Origin: Apiospora phragmitis
Lineage: Eukaryota; Ascomycota; Sordariomycetes; Amphisphaeriales; Apiosporaceae
Assembly (NCBI GenBank): GCA_038363925.1
Contig: JAQQWL010000013.1
Location: forward strand, 2,480,001-2,544,000
Direction of reading: 5' to 3'
Length of the DNA: 64,000 nt
Positions 44,297-56,685 of this stretch are shown here, in pieces. The stretch's first letter is position 1; every line of letters starts with the position of its first letter. Both the position numbers and the translations under genes were made by a program. The notes below the pieces were generated by a model. The model was not told where the DNA came from, did not search any database, and was given only the letters and a program-made list of their open reading frames with translations.

Positions 44297-46419
44297 ACTA
44301 ATGAAAAGGAGGTTGTTTATGAGTCATGTGGTTGGTTGGTGGTGCTTTTTTTCTAGGTATTGGGGTAATTAATCTCATGAGGCATCGGATAGTAATGAAC
44401 GTTGATTTTTCGTCCTCTTCAAAATCTGACATCTATCTTATATGACGAATTGCGATACTGCGATCCTGTTTCCCCTGAAAGCAACTCTCCTCTTGCGAGA
44501 GATGGAGATCTACAATATACAAAATGGGATCAATGTGATTGGTGGTTCAACGTCCCTCCTGGGCTTGTTCTGCTCCGACTCTTGTACCACTCACCTGCTG
44601 TAACCTGATCGAGCTCGAGTTCTTGCAAGCCTCATGTCTCGGTTCCGGGATACTAAGAGTCGCAGCATTCAGGATAGATGTTTAGGCCGCTCATGCGATT
44701 ATTAATACGTTCTTACTAGACTGCTTGCTTGCTTATCTATATCCCGGTCCGGACAAAAGCGGCGTCATCTACACAAGACATAGCTAACGTGTGAGTGCTT
44801 GCGTGAGAGTGTGCCATATAAGTCATCATCAATGGTACAGGGACAACGAGTCTTCTGCGGGCGCATGCTTTGAAGAAGTACGGGAAAGGAAAGGACATTG
44901 CCATGGAGCCTGACAAACATCGTCATCCCTTGTTGTCTCGATCTCCCACTCATGACCCTCATAGAGTAAGTTGGCCCAAGGATTAATTATATGCAGGCAT
45001 CAAGGCCGTGGTCTATGAGATGGATACACTGGGAGCCTACATCAGCTAGCTCAGGATAATGGGAATTCCACTGTAAGTAAGGCCAAATCAAAGGTGTCTA
45101 CCTGAATAGGTTGATCCATGCCGTTCTATCCGGGGTGCAAGAGCCGCCAGCGATGCTTCCACCAGGTCGTAATAGGCAAGCTCTTGGGCTGGACGCCCGC
45201 TGAAGTCGATGCGTATTAGCCCAAGATACAGCTTTCTCTTCAGCGAGGGTCTAGACATACAAGCACGTTACTCATCTTGTTGTGTCCTCCTACTCCGCCT
45301 ACATGTTCATGTTTTTGGGGCTTCTATGTGGGTTTGACCTCCTCTATCACATATCACGGGGTCGTCGAACTTTGAGTGCATGGTCGTGACGACGAGGCTG
45401 ACCAGTGAGCTTTCCTCAGCGATTGCATTCACCGGCCCGGGATTATGGCGAGAGAGGATCTCGGTCAATATGTGTGGCGGTAAGAGAGAGCACATGGTGG
45501 CACGCGTCGGTTGAGAGGTGCCCTACATGAAGCTTTCGATCCCGAACAAAGATGTCAGGAAGGCCTTGGGTGAACACTGAGGGAGCAGTACTGGCGAGGT
45601 CTGATGAAGGCAGAAAGTAGTGTGAAGCTCTCTCTCTCCCATGCAAGCATTGACCTGGGGTCTCGCATTTGTTATTTGTTTCAACGCTTTAGCTTCACGG
45701 ACGGGCTGGTCTTTGGTTGACCTAGTCCATCTGGGCAAACAGCCTCGATTAACAAAGACTCTTGCATTGTTCTTTCTGGCGGTATGAAACTAGTAACTCA
45801 AAGACCGTGTAATATTTGGGAAGCTGAACTTCAGTCATTTTCATTCATATTGCCCAATAGATCGCCAATGCTGCTATGTAGGTGTATACCGAACCAGGCA
45901 GGCAAAGCAGCCTCAGCGCCCTTCATGTATACACCCAGCACATCATCCCACATTATGACGCAAGGGGAACATGGATCATAATTCTGCGGGCACTATTTGA
46001 TGGGTTTGAAAGTATGCTGTTACGGTTTGGGCTCGCTCGCTACACGGATGACATCTGGCTTCACCAAGTACAGCAAGATAAGACATGGCACAGTCAGGAA
46101 GACCCTCGCAAAAAAGGGTGTAGACTCACGTCTTTGGACGAAGTCGGCAGCAGAGGCCATTGCAAGAAAGGCACACCGGCAGTGAATACTTGTGAAAGTC
46201 GTCATCAAAGACCAGCATGTGGCGGTCTTGTCTTCGTATATTACTACTTAGTCATTGCCAGGGCTGCACGCACCACACCTAGTGTAATAGGTGCCAGAAA
46301 GACTCCTCCGTTGTCAACCCCCAAGGGGTTTCAAATGAATGCAGAGGATAAGCATGTAACTCATAATCCTGAGTATCAGCATGTGACCGAAACCGACGTC
46401 AAGATCGGCCGGATCTCTA
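44297..46419. other. 2.1-kb gene-empty region
   Basis: 3' flanks of PLD and fip1. Only short frames without domains. No terminal repeats or RNA genes recognised. Confidence 0.5.
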
Positions 46420-47560
46420 CTACCACCTCCTCCCACCACGACCGCGACCAAAACCGCCGCCTCCACCGCCTCGGCCACCACCGCCCATTCCTTGGTTATA
46501 GCCGAAGTCCTGGCCCTGGTTGTTACCAAAGCCTTGCCCCGCACCGCCGAAGTTCTGGCCCTGGCCCTGGCCGCCGCCGGCATTACCACCGCCCGGCTGC
46601 ATGCCGGAGAACATGGCGGACATGGCGGCGGGGTCCATCTGGCTGGGGTCCATGCCCGACGCCATCATCTGCTGCATCATCTGTTGCATGTCAGGGGTCA
46701 TGCCGTCCATACCGGGCATCGAGGGCATCGAGTTGCCGCCGCCGGGCATGCCGCCCATCATCATCATTTGCATGTCCTCCATCATCTTCTTGTTGTTGGC
46801 GGCTATGACGTCCTGGCTGTATTCGCCCCGGACATTCTCCTGCTTGGCGGCATACATGGCCCACGTGAACTCGTCGAAGCCGTAGTTGAAGTAGTCGCTG
46901 AGATCCGTACCCGGCTTCCGCCACGGTTTGTCGTTTTCGGGCAAGTCTGTGTTGTTATGTTCAGTTAGCAAGCGATTTCCAACTGCGCGCATCTTGTTTA
47001 TGCAGTCCCTCCACCTGAGAACATGGTATGTATGTACCTTCATCGATGTTCACTTGCGTGATGGGCTTGCCCGTGGCCTTGTGTATGGGTATGGCGTTGA
47101 CGTCAATCTTGGAGGTGGCGACGGCGGGCAGGTCCGCGCCGGAGACGGACTTGGTGGTATCTTCCTTCTTCAGGACGGGTTTGGACGCGCCGTCGGTTGA
47201 TGTCGTCCGTTGTGGTATGTTTCTGATGTCGCTGTATCTGGCTGATGGTGGTGGCGGGGCTTTCGTGCCATCTTTCCGCTCTGTGATGATATCTATGTCC
47301 TGTTCGAGTACTTCTGGTTAGCTTAGTTTGACAACAAACAGCATGCGCCGCAGGCAGTTGTGGTGGTAGTGGTCGTACCGAGTCTTCATCTTCGTCCATA
47401 TCGGCACCTTCATCCTCCTCCTCGCCTTCTTCAAGATCCTCATCTTGCTGTTGCTGTTGTTCCTCTGCTGGCGCATTGGTCCCAGCTGCTGGTTGCGCTG
47501 GTGCTTGGGTGGTTTCAGGCTCGTGGGGGCATAGAAATCATCGTCGTCGTCGATATCCAT
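46420..47560 (-). CDS. fip1: Fip1, pre-mRNA 3'-end processing factor; one frame break
   Basis: Subunit of the cleavage and polyadenylation factor that tethers poly(A) polymerase. Exons 47379-47560, 47038-47299 and 46420-46946. N-terminus [12 protein letters not shown], then an acidic Gln/Glu stretch. The middle exon holds [16 protein letters not shown] and [20 protein letters not shown]. The conserved Fip1 core spans the intron: [20 protein letters not shown] and [18 protein letters not shown]. The C-terminus is Met/Gly-rich with RGG-like repeats ([20 protein letters not shown]), likely RNA-binding. The C5 run at 47525-47529 must be C6 to join FYAP to [12 protein letters not shown]; then exon 1 is 183 nt and all phases agree. 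Confidence 0.9.
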
Positions 47561-48404
47561 GTTGTCGGGATTGTGCGAAAGATGGCTCCTATGTGTATTG
47601 CGTTGGATAAATGACGGGGGAGCTCGTCTTGTAGAATACGGTCGGTATCAGGAATGTTGGTTCGGCAGGATGAGGCTGTTGTTGCTTGCTTGCAGGCTTC
47701 CAGCTTTAATCCGTTCCAATGTTTCGACATAGAAAGAGCCGATCAATTATCAATTACATAGGTACATTAATAGCAGAAAGTGGCTAGTGAAAGCAGGGGA
47801 TTGTCAACCTTATTTTCTAGACAAGGCCAATCAATGAGCGCCAGACCGTGCTAATGTGGCATTAGAGTGGAGAGCTGCCACATTTATTGAGGCTGAAGCT
47901 TCCGCTGGAAAGTTCCTTGTCGATGCCAATTCCGCTAAGGCGGTAACCAGCAGCTCCCAAAAGTCCAAAAGTCCAAACGTGACCCGAGCTGCTGGTTGGA
48001 ACTATTTTTTTGGTGATGCATGGGACAACCCAAGCAGAATAATTTGTTTACCTGCAACGCTCCCGCCCATCAGCATTCCCAAACGCAACAGCCCGCCGCT
48101 ACTACTCCATTAGACGCCACCTCCGGTCTCAGGAATTGCACGTCAGACATTCGCGCCCAATCCTCGATCCCTTGATCCAACGCCTTCTTGCATCCCTTGC
48201 TTGGTATGGCCCTCGCCCGGTCAGCCAGCGGTCTTGGGGGACTCAGTATAAACACCTCTTCCGCCAACGGCCTGTTGTGAGTAATTCTAAGCATGCCTTT
48301 TGTTAAAGCATAGAGGCGCCATCCTACTCGGTTGCCGCAAGAAAAGCAAAGCCAAAGCACTATGAGGAAGACGACCCAATTCCTCCGTCCCCCCGCGTCC
48401 TCCC
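47561..48404. promoter_or_regulatory. divergent promoter region fip1/nup49
   Basis: About 840 nt between two head-to-head genes of mRNA maturation and nuclear transport. The right end carries a diverged copy of the start of the nup49 coding sequence (see the repeat at 48354). A minus-strand open frame at 48070-48537 overlaps nup49 and is not supported by any domain. Confidence 0.4.
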
Positions 48405-48450
48405 ATGGGAAATCAAAAGCACTACGAGGAAGACGATCTGTTGCCTCCGT
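48354..48450. repeat. 62-bp-spaced direct duplication at the nup49 N-terminus
   Basis: About 35 nt starting AAAGCACTA at 48354 recur at 48416 with roughly 80% identity. Both copies can be read KHYEEDD, but in different frames relative to each other (the spacing is 62 nt). The second copy lies within nup49; the first is just upstream of the called ATG. Confidence 0.75.
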
Positions 48451-49859
48451 TGCCCCCCTCGCCAGAAGACCGGCGGCACACTCTTGCAAAACCGCTAACT
48501 CCTCCATCAAACAGCGGCCAGAGCAGTAACCCAGCACCTGCCGCGGGCAGCAGTCTTTTCGGCAACACGCAGGCGAACCAGACTTCGACGACGGGCTCTA
48601 GCCTCTTTGGCAATGCTGCCAGCTCGACGCCCAAGCCAGGCGGCTCAGTTTTCGGCTCCGCTCCTGCAAACAACACGCAGCCGCAACAGCAAACGTCGAG
48701 CCTCTTCGGAGCTGCCAACAACAATGCGACCCAGCCGGTACAGCAGCAGCAGCAAACGGGCGGTGGTGGCCTGTTTGGAGGTCTAGGAAATACACAACAG
48801 CAGCAGCCGCAACAGCAACAGCCACAACAATCGTCTGGTTGTGGTCTATTTGCAGGCTTAGGAAGTGCACCGCAGCAACAGCAACAGCCTCAACAACAAC
48901 AACAAACTGGTGGTGGCTTATTTGGCAGCAGTGCTTTCGCCAAACCCGCACAGCCAGCATCATCATTCATGAACCAGTCCTCCCAAGCGCGGCCAGGCTT
49001 TGGGTATGCAACACCTTCCACTGTCCCATGACTACAAGGTATAGGCTAATGACTTCTAGTTCTTCGGTGCAGCAGCCCGCCATGCCTGGACTGACTATGG
49101 GTCAGAGCCAGAGCCAGACGACTGTGCCCGGTGTCAGGATCGATGTCAGCAATGTCCGGGGAACTACACGCTTCAACGACCTCCAAGAAGATCTACAGAA
49201 GCAGATCACCGAGGTCGACCGCATGATCCAGAACTTCATGACGCAAAAGGATGAGCTGGATGCTTTCATGCCCGGCCACGGTGAGATGCTGCAGCACGTT
49301 CCCGACGATGTCAAGTTCGTGGAGCGCAAATACGGCGGGGTCAGGAGCGCGCTCGAAGCCGACGCCGAGGTCATTGAGAGCGTCCGTAACACGGTGCAGC
49401 ATGACACGGAGAGCGCGAAACTCAGCTTCCGTGCCGTCGACAACCTGAAGCTCCCCCAGCAGTACCACACGGGCGGTCTTTGGTCTGGTAGGCAACAAAG
49501 CTCCGGGACCGCCAACACGGAATCCGACGGCCAAGACCTCGTGAACTTCTTCTCCAAGACGGCCGACGAGATGCAGTCTCAGCTGAATGGATACGAGCGA
49601 AACCTGACGGAGATCGAAATGCACATGCACGGCGTCCAGGATAATGTCATGGCGCGCCTGCAGCGCATGATGGCTTCCAAGAACGGCGGCGCCACTGCTA
49701 TGGATGAGGAGATTGCCAACCTCGGCGCCGTCCTCCGCGAGTTCGAGATGGGTATCTTGAGGTCGGCTGGTGTGATTGGCAATGCTAGGGGAGGGCATGA
49801 CGCGGTTGCAGCTGGGCGAGTTCATGACGGACGGCGGCCAGCAGAACGGCATGTACTAA
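48405..49859 (+). CDS. nup49: nucleoporin Nup49 (p58/p45-type), FG-repeat; one frame break
   Basis: Channel nucleoporin of the Nsp1-Nup57-Nup49 complex. Exon 1 (48405-49003) is an FG domain with SLFG, GLFGGLG and VFG units separated by Gln/Asn-rich spacers and poly-Gln. Exon 2 (from 49060) encodes the coiled-coil domain: VRGTTRFNDLQEDLQKQITE, VDRMIQNFMTQKDELDAFMP, VPDDVKFVERKYGGVRSALE, FSKTADEMQSQLNGYERNLT, VLREFEMGILR. The G3 at 49793-49795 should be G2 so that GNARGG is followed by MTRLQLGEFMTDGGQQNGMY and TAA at 49857; total then is 466 codons. Called as read, the C-terminus would be scrambled. Naming as Nup49 rests on repeat type plus the coiled-coil sequence. Confidence 0.85.
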
Positions 49860-51282
49860 ATGAGAGGGAGGGAATAAAGGAGAGGAGGCATGATGAGAAG
49901 AACGATAATAGAAGAAGCAGGCATGACGGTTTTCCCCAGGTGTTCATTTCTGGCGTTGATACCCGGCTGGCTAAGTTGGATGGGTATGTATAGGTATGCA
50001 TGTTTGCTTAGCAATTGCACGAATGGATTTGCTTATTGGATTTGGGAATGCTGCACAGAACTCGACTATGCGAATTGGTAGTGATGCTAGTCCCCGAACT
50101 ATGTGATGATTATATGCGTTATTGTGTCCTTGCAGATGTTTCTCATACGTTCTGCTCTTCCCACCTACCTGTTATTTCGCTTTGATTGAATAGGTATGTA
50201 TATGTATGTGGGAATAGCGCTACTACCTAGGTATCTACGGTACGAATATATCTTTGGTATAGGGGTAAGATCGAAGTTCTTGTCGAGGCGCATTTTGGGG
50301 CGGCGATCTTAGGGGGGCTCCCCGTTATTAGGGGCACTTGGGGGATAGGTCAAGTGAGTGTTTACAAGTGCGAGGGAAATGTCTCTGAGATTAACAATGA
50401 CGGCACATGGATCGCCTTCTCTCTCTCTCTCTCCCTCTCTCTCATCCTCATGCACAGGCACATACACACGCTGCCGGCATAACCCATGGATTGACGGTAA
50501 GGATTCGAGACAAACATGTATAGCCTACAAAGAGCAGGGTACCATTATGTGCAAGTAAACAACGAGAAAGCCAAAAACCCGCCGTCTTCGGGCGTGCCAA
50601 GAACCGCGAAGAAGGTCTCGGCTGCTTGGCACATGCTGTCTTGTGCTACCGCTGTGCTGACCATCTGAACAGCCAGGGACTGAGGGACGACTGAGGATGT
50701 ATATCAATGGCGCCGTTGCATATCGAGACGAGGAGCTTGCTGAGTCTGTATCTGTGCACCGAAATCCCGGGCGAAGTAGTCAAACTAGGCGACGACGACA
50801 AACCGGGGGGAAGGGGGCTAGGTTATCAGGGTGATGCATGTAAGTGCTGGCGCTTGAGCAGAGCTACTGTAGAAAGGACGTAGCGCTCAAGTCTAGCGGC
50901 TACAGATACCCAAAGGAGCAATGATCCGATTGCACATTGGTTGAAAGCTGTGTCTGTATTCGATTCCCCAAATGCTTCTTATTTCTCTGCCCCTAGCTTC
51001 GCCGATTTTCGATTGTCGTAGGGAGGTTGTGATGCTTGGATCAGGGAGGAAAGAGGTCTTGACTGCCCCGCCCCAAGGGATCGGGTTCAAATTTCACTGG
51101 CTTGACTGGGAACCCCACCTACGATGGTAGCTCGGGAGAGGAATCGCTCGTTCAAAGCTGCACAAGTGCGGCGTAGACTAACCTTGTCATGAGTGCTGGT
51201 TTGTCATGGGATTTCACAAACATCCAGGAATTATCTGTATCATTTGATTCATTGTCTTCTCTAGTTGATTGGGTAGTTGTTT
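49860..51282. other. intergenic, 1.4 kb, with a (TC)n tract
   Basis: No gene seen. A CT/TC microsatellite covers about 50418-50445. The right end is the 3' flank of pdx-2. Confidence 0.5.
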
Positions 51283-52222
51283 CTATGAGAGGATCTGTTC
51301 TAGCCACCACACATGTATCCGGATGTCATCCGTCAGCTCCGGATGGAACGAGGTCCCAAACACATTCCCCTGGCGCAACGCGATAATGTCACCCGCGCCC
51401 TCAGGGGACACAGATCCCTGCTCTCCAGCAGCGGCGGCAGCAGCCTTGTTAGAAGCGTGACGCCCCGGCAGGATGGCCAGAACCTCGACCGCGGGGTTCT
51501 TCTTCTTGTTCTCCTTCTTGTCCTGGAGCTGCTGCTGCTGGGCGGGGTTCTGCTCCGGCGTTGCCTCGGGATCGTGGATCTGGGCTGCCAACAGCTTGTC
51601 CACCACGGGCGCTCGGATGAACATGGCCGGGAACGGTGGTGCTGACGACGACGATGATGACTCATTGGTTATTGCGCTGCCGCTGCGCAAAAAGTCCAGG
51701 TCCAGATCCGTCATGAAGCTCTCGTTCTGTCGCCCAAAGTGGTTCCGGTGCACGCGCACGTCGAGCCCGCCGATGAGCTCCTGGCCGTCTTTCTTGGCGG
51801 CGCTGGCCTCTTCGGACAGCATGATGAGGCCGGCGCAGGTGCCCCAGACTGGTCGCCTCTTCACTCTGATTCCGTCCAGCGCCGTATCCAATCAGCATCT
51901 CAAGGTAAATCGAAGAAGAAAAAAAAAACAGAAAAGTAGCAGTAGTAGTAAGGAAGAATAAAATAAGTATATGTATAGGCACTACTCACTTGACGTACTC
52001 CCGCAATGGCTCAAGTAAGCCGCATTCCCGGGCGGCGCGCGAAAGGTGAGTCGATTCGCCTCCCGGGATGACCAGGCCGGCGTTGCAGGACTCGAGCTCC
52101 GCGGACGAGCGTACTTCGATGACGGTGACTTCTTTCTGGAGGGATGCGGCGGCTTTCTTGAGGGCTTGCATGTGCTCGATGACGCCGCCCTGGAAGGCGA
52201 GGACGCCGATGGTAGGACTCAT
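51283..52222 (-). CDS. pdx-2: pyridoxal 5'-phosphate synthase, glutaminase subunit (PdxT/SNO)
   Basis: Class I glutamine amidotransferase that releases ammonia for the PdxS synthase; together they make vitamin B6. Two exons (51990-52222 and 51283-51865, 124-nt intron) give 271 aa. Starts at ATG 52222 with the family's GVLAFQGGVIEHMQALKKA. Then LVIPGGESTHLSRAA (oxyanion region), VWGTCAGLIMLSEEA with the nucleophile Cys, GGLDVRVHRNHFGRQNESF, MFIRAP, and the His-Glu pair in FGTSFHPELTDD. Longer than bacterial PdxT (about 190-200 aa) because of two low-complexity inserts: a Ser run near residue 150, and a Gln/Lys-rich loop (QQQQLQDKKENKKKN) near 195-210. No frame problem. Confidence 0.95.
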
Positions 52223-53475
52223 CCTCTGTCTCTCTCTGTCTATATCGGTTAGTCTTGCTCGACTACAAATGTCGAGTTTCAGTAATGCAAGAACGGCAGC
52301 AGCATGTCTGCGCAATATAACGGGGAGCTAAACCATAATAGATAGTACCAGGGGGATTTTCTCGACTTACCTTTTTCTTGTAAGTGCACCCAGCTCTCAC
52401 GGGAAGACGGAAGGGTACTATCCACGTTCTGGTTGCCGTTTGTGGAGATGGCCACGGCGCCTGTGCATTAGCGACCTGCTCGAATAGTGGTTGCTTGACT
52501 TGCGGCTTTTGTCGGCTGCTTGCAAGCGAGCAAGTCGGCTTCTGGTCGTCTAGCAAAGTGAGGTCATGGACTCGGCAGCGGGTATTTTCTGGGCCAGCTA
52601 AGAACTACAGACGGCGGTTGAGGATCAGCCGGAATCGGCGACGGGGGATGTTGATTCTTTATTAGTCACTCAAGGTATCGACGAATATCTATTACGTGCA
52701 CCCGCTAACAAATCGGACTCGGAGGATATCGGCTGAATATAAGGTTTTTCTAGAGGGATACCTACCACGGACATGTAGTCGTACTTGAGGGACTAGCCGA
52801 ATACCAAGACACATCGGCGCCCTTTCGGGTAGATAGTACTTGTCATGTTCTTCCTCCTGCCAATGCCAACGGTTGGCCTGGACCCCAAATTTACTCTGCC
52901 GAACCACTTCACTTTTTTTTCCGTCTCTCCCTCTCCCTCTTGGAGTAAATGAAGTAGGCGAATGGCGGAAAGAACCCTGGCTGCATATCCAGATTAAAAT
53001 CAAACCCAATTGCAGATCATCTTCGTTGCGACCTGCTCCTTTGGGTCTGACAACTGCTACGCTGCTGCTCTACTGCCTGCTCTCTTGTCCTATCCCTATT
53101 CTCCTCAAGTATCGGGAATCGATTCCTCCAGCTTGAGAACTGCAACCATATCAACTCAAGTACAACAAAGGGTCTAGGGTCACGAGCCAATTACAGTTAA
53201 TCTTCCTCATAACTACTCCATTAATACTGGCAGGTGCTGTTCTACTTGCTCTACTACTATCCAGCTCCAACAGCTTCGGCCACTAACAAGACATCGACTC
53301 ATTACACACCAAACCCGAGACTTCGGGCCGCGCTGCATTGACTCATCATATCCATCCATCCATCTTTCCTTCCTCTTTTCTAAGTTTTTGCTATCGACCG
53401 GTTCATCTACCCTTCCTCTTCTGCCATTCTGTTCATCCACAGCTTCTGCAAGCATTTCACATCACCCTCGTCACC
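52223..53475. promoter_or_regulatory. shared divergent promoter of pdx-2 and pdx-1
   Basis: 1.25 kb between the start codons of the two B6 synthase subunits. Head-to-head pairing of these subunits is known from Neurospora pdx-1/pdx-2 and yeast SNZ/SNO. Contains C/T-rich leader tracts before pdx-1 and a TGACTCA element. No coding frame is supported. Confidence 0.7.
53339..53345. promoter_or_regulatory. TGACTCA, candidate CpcA/CPC1 (Gcn4-type) site
   Basis: A perfect 7-bp palindromic bZIP site lies about 130 nt upstream of the pdx-1 ATG. Yeast SNZ1 is reported to respond to Gcn4, so cross-pathway control of B6 synthesis is plausible here. A 7-mer can occur by chance, so this remains a prediction. 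Confidence 0.45.
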
Positions 53476-54685
53476 ATGACCAACAACACCACCACCGGCA
53501 GCAATGGCGTCGCCTCGGACAGAAACGATGGCTCGTTCAAGCTCAAGTCTGGCCTGGCTCAGATGTTGAAGGGAGGAGTAAGTAGCTTGAGCATGTTTGC
53601 TTGATCCGGAGGCTCGTTGGCTAACTCTAGCGCCAGGTGATCATGGATGTCACAGATGCCAAACAGGTAGTACGTCATCATATCTACCAAAATTTCGTCG
53701 AGGAATCATTAGCTAACTTCCCCACTAGAGTCGTCCTGCTACGAACCCAACAAGGTCAACCACCAGGCAAGTACAAGAGCGATGCTAACGAGGCCCACCT
53801 GCCTACTAGGCACGCATCGCTGAAGAGGCAGGAGCCGTTGCCGTCATGGCCTTGGAGCGTGTGCCCGCCGATATCCGCGCCGAGGGCGGGGTGGCCCGCA
53901 TGTCGGACCCCGGCATGATCAAGGAGATCCAAGCCGCCGTGACCATCCCCGTCATGGCCAAGGCCCGCATCGGCCACTTCGTCGAGTGCCAGATCCTCGA
54001 GGCCCTCGACATCGACTTCATCGACGAGAGCGAGGTGCTGACGCCGGCCGACGACGCCTTCCACGTCGAGAAGTCCGGGTTCAAGAGCCCCTTCGTCTGC
54101 GGCTGCCGCAACCTGCCCGAGGCCCTCCGCCGCATCGCCGAGGGCGCCGCCATGATCCGCACCAAGGGCGAGGCCGGCACCGGCGACGTCGTCGAGGCCG
54201 TCAAGCACATGCGCCAGGTCAACCATGACATCGCCCGCGCCAAAGCCGCGCTCCAGGATGGCGGCGACCTCGCCATTCGCGCCCTGGCCCGCGAGTTCGA
54301 GTGCGACGCCGCCTTGCTCAAGGAGACGGCCGAGCTCGGTCGTCTGGCCGTCGTCAACTTCGCTGCTGGTGGCGTTGCCACGCCTGCGGATGCCGCTCTG
54401 ATGATGCAGCTTGGTATGTTCTCGTTCCTCTCCATGCTGTAGGTTAACTGTCACTAACTTCTTCTTCTTCTTTCGTATATAGGCTGCGACGGTGTCTTTG
54501 TGGGTAGCGGAATCTTCAAGTCGGGCGACTCGGCCAAGCGAGCCCAGGCCATCGTCAAGGCTACGACGCACTTCCGGGACCCTAAGGTCCTGGCCGAGTG
54601 CAGCACGGGTCTGGGAGAGGCCATGGTGGGCATCTCGGTCAGTAGCATGCGACCGGACCAGAAGATGGCAGGCCGAGGATGGTAA
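53476..54685 (+). CDS. pdx-1: pyridoxal 5'-phosphate synthase, synthase subunit (PdxS/SNZ)
   Basis: Condenses ribose 5-phosphate, glyceraldehyde 3-phosphate and ammonia to pyridoxal 5'-phosphate; a (beta/alpha)8 barrel that forms dodecamers. Exons 53476-53577, 53637-53666 (a 30-nt exon, MDVTDAKQ region), 53810-54413 and 54483-54685 give 312 aa with all phases correct. The core is strongly conserved: [129 protein letters not shown] and [14 protein letters not shown]. The lysines that carry the imine intermediates lie in the barrel strands (MAKARIG region). High GC at third positions suggests strong expression. Confidence 0.97.
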
Positions 54686-56685
54686 TCGGGAGCGCGAACA
54701 GAGTAAAGATCTTTGAATAAATTGCCTTATCATTTCGTTAATTACCTTCTCGTTTCGTTCAGCAATCCATATTATTGTGTATCATCACGTATCATCGCAC
54801 GCCCGTCGACAAGACGACGATGAATTTCAGAGCAAATATCTGACTGTCTCTCTGCCTCAAATGCCAGCTGCATAATAACAACTTCGTTACCACCTCCGCA
54901 TGACGATACAAGGTACATAGAACTGATCAGTGATCACATTGCCCTCAAGCTGTCCAACTACCAGCAAGCTACCTCATTGCCATCGATTTCAATGTCATTG
55001 TTGATACTTTTAGCACAAATATAGATCATTCTTTGCAAGCTAGGAGGGTTCCCCATGAAGCAAATGCAAGATCTTCTGGTCAGTTCTCTTTCCCGCCATC
55101 TACTTGGTCACATAATAAAGATGTGCCTTTCTGGCTTGACTGGGAGTATGTCACGGCTTATTCAGAGCTTGGGAGATAATGGCGTTCTAATCTTCATACC
55201 GGACTCAGTTTTCGTACAGTCCTAGGACTGGGCGTTCTTTCAACATCAATGGTTTCCTTTGATTTCTCTACCAGGTAGTTATCTATTTCAGTTCACAATG
55301 GGCTTAAAAATATTTGTCTAATTAAAGACAAGTGCTCCAGGGGTCTACGCTCAGTTCCTCCTATGCATCTAACTGATGTGCTGGCCCGTGATCCTCACAG
55401 TCCGTTCAGCTACGTTTTGCTGGACACTGGCCTGCTCATAGACTACTCTCTGCCCTGTCCAGCCCTGGTCCGTCGGGTGCTTTGTTGCCAGTGCCATGAG
55501 TGCCGACTCCAGGACGATGGAAGTCACCACGGCGCCATCAAGTAATGATTTAAGCCTCCTGAGTATGCTACCAAGCACCTGGCGTTGCAACTCTGCAAGC
55601 GGTTCTGAATTTCTTCCTGTCATCTGTGTTCTTACAGAGCAACGCACCGTCAGGGATGCTGGACTTCTTAGATACTGCCACAGAGCAACCTCACTTGGCA
55701 AATGAGGATGCTTGCTCCCTACCTATGCTCTGATAGATATGCTTGCTGTATTGTCTGATCCGTTCCGAAAGCCCCTTCCATCCGCGGGGTAGTCGCGACT
55801 GGTTAACACATCGTGAATTGCGCTTGTCGGTGCCCATAGCTAGACACAAACATGCCTATGCGTTTTGCAATTAGCAAGCGACGTTGAACAAACGATGGAT
55901 GTACGCGGGGATCTCCCACAAAGTACAAAATAGTGAACCACAGGTGATCGCCGAGTGTGGCATCCGTAAGCCCCTGAAGCACTGGAAACCCAGAACGTGC
56001 CGCCTATTGCTCCGAGGTCTCGGGCTGTGCCTTACCAGTCCTCGCCTAGTAGCCCTGGCACAAGATCACCACTCGATTCCTGCCATGGACTCCATGGTCA
56101 ATGTTTGATGTTGGCCATCTATTTCCCCTCAATTACATTGCGAAAACCCTCTCTGGCCGCACAACAACAAACTTGGATATACCAAATAGAGTCATGTTTT
56201 GAAAACACCAAAAGGATCCTGAAGTCCCCCATTTCTTAATCCCTGAGTCCCCCCCAATCTTTCCAGCTCGAGCATATGCTAACTTGTACAAAGCTTGCCA
56301 GCCCTACTTAACAAGTGCCTACCCGACGACGTACCACCCGAATACCTAATATGGGAGCTGCCTCCTCGAAAGCCGATTACTCGAAAGACCTACCGATCGA
56401 AGATGTCCGACTTGAGAGGAAATCCACCAAGGGGATGAGACCACCGTCTTGTCTTGTCTATCATACAAGCCCGAAATGGCCGGACGAACGTTCAGAGCAG
56501 AGTGGTTGGATGGGAACTTATTTGGGTCTGCAAGTGGCACTTCTACTCTGTGGCAAGTCTGGCTCGTCTCGAACGTCTGGTGCGGTCTTGAACCAAGTCT
56601 ATGGCATGATACGGACGGGTAGATGGCACGGTTTGTGATAATGATTCGGGGGTCTGGGGTTATTCTCTCTATAGGTAGTCATCTC
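54686..56685. other. intergenic, 2 kb
   Basis: No supported gene; open frames at 55360-55705 on both strands show no domain. AT content is higher than in the coding parts. Confidence 0.5.

Noticed and set aside
45882..46808. 308-codon plus-strand frame running into fip1
   Set aside because: Right half is the antisense of the Fip1 Gly/Met-rich tail; left half lacks domains.
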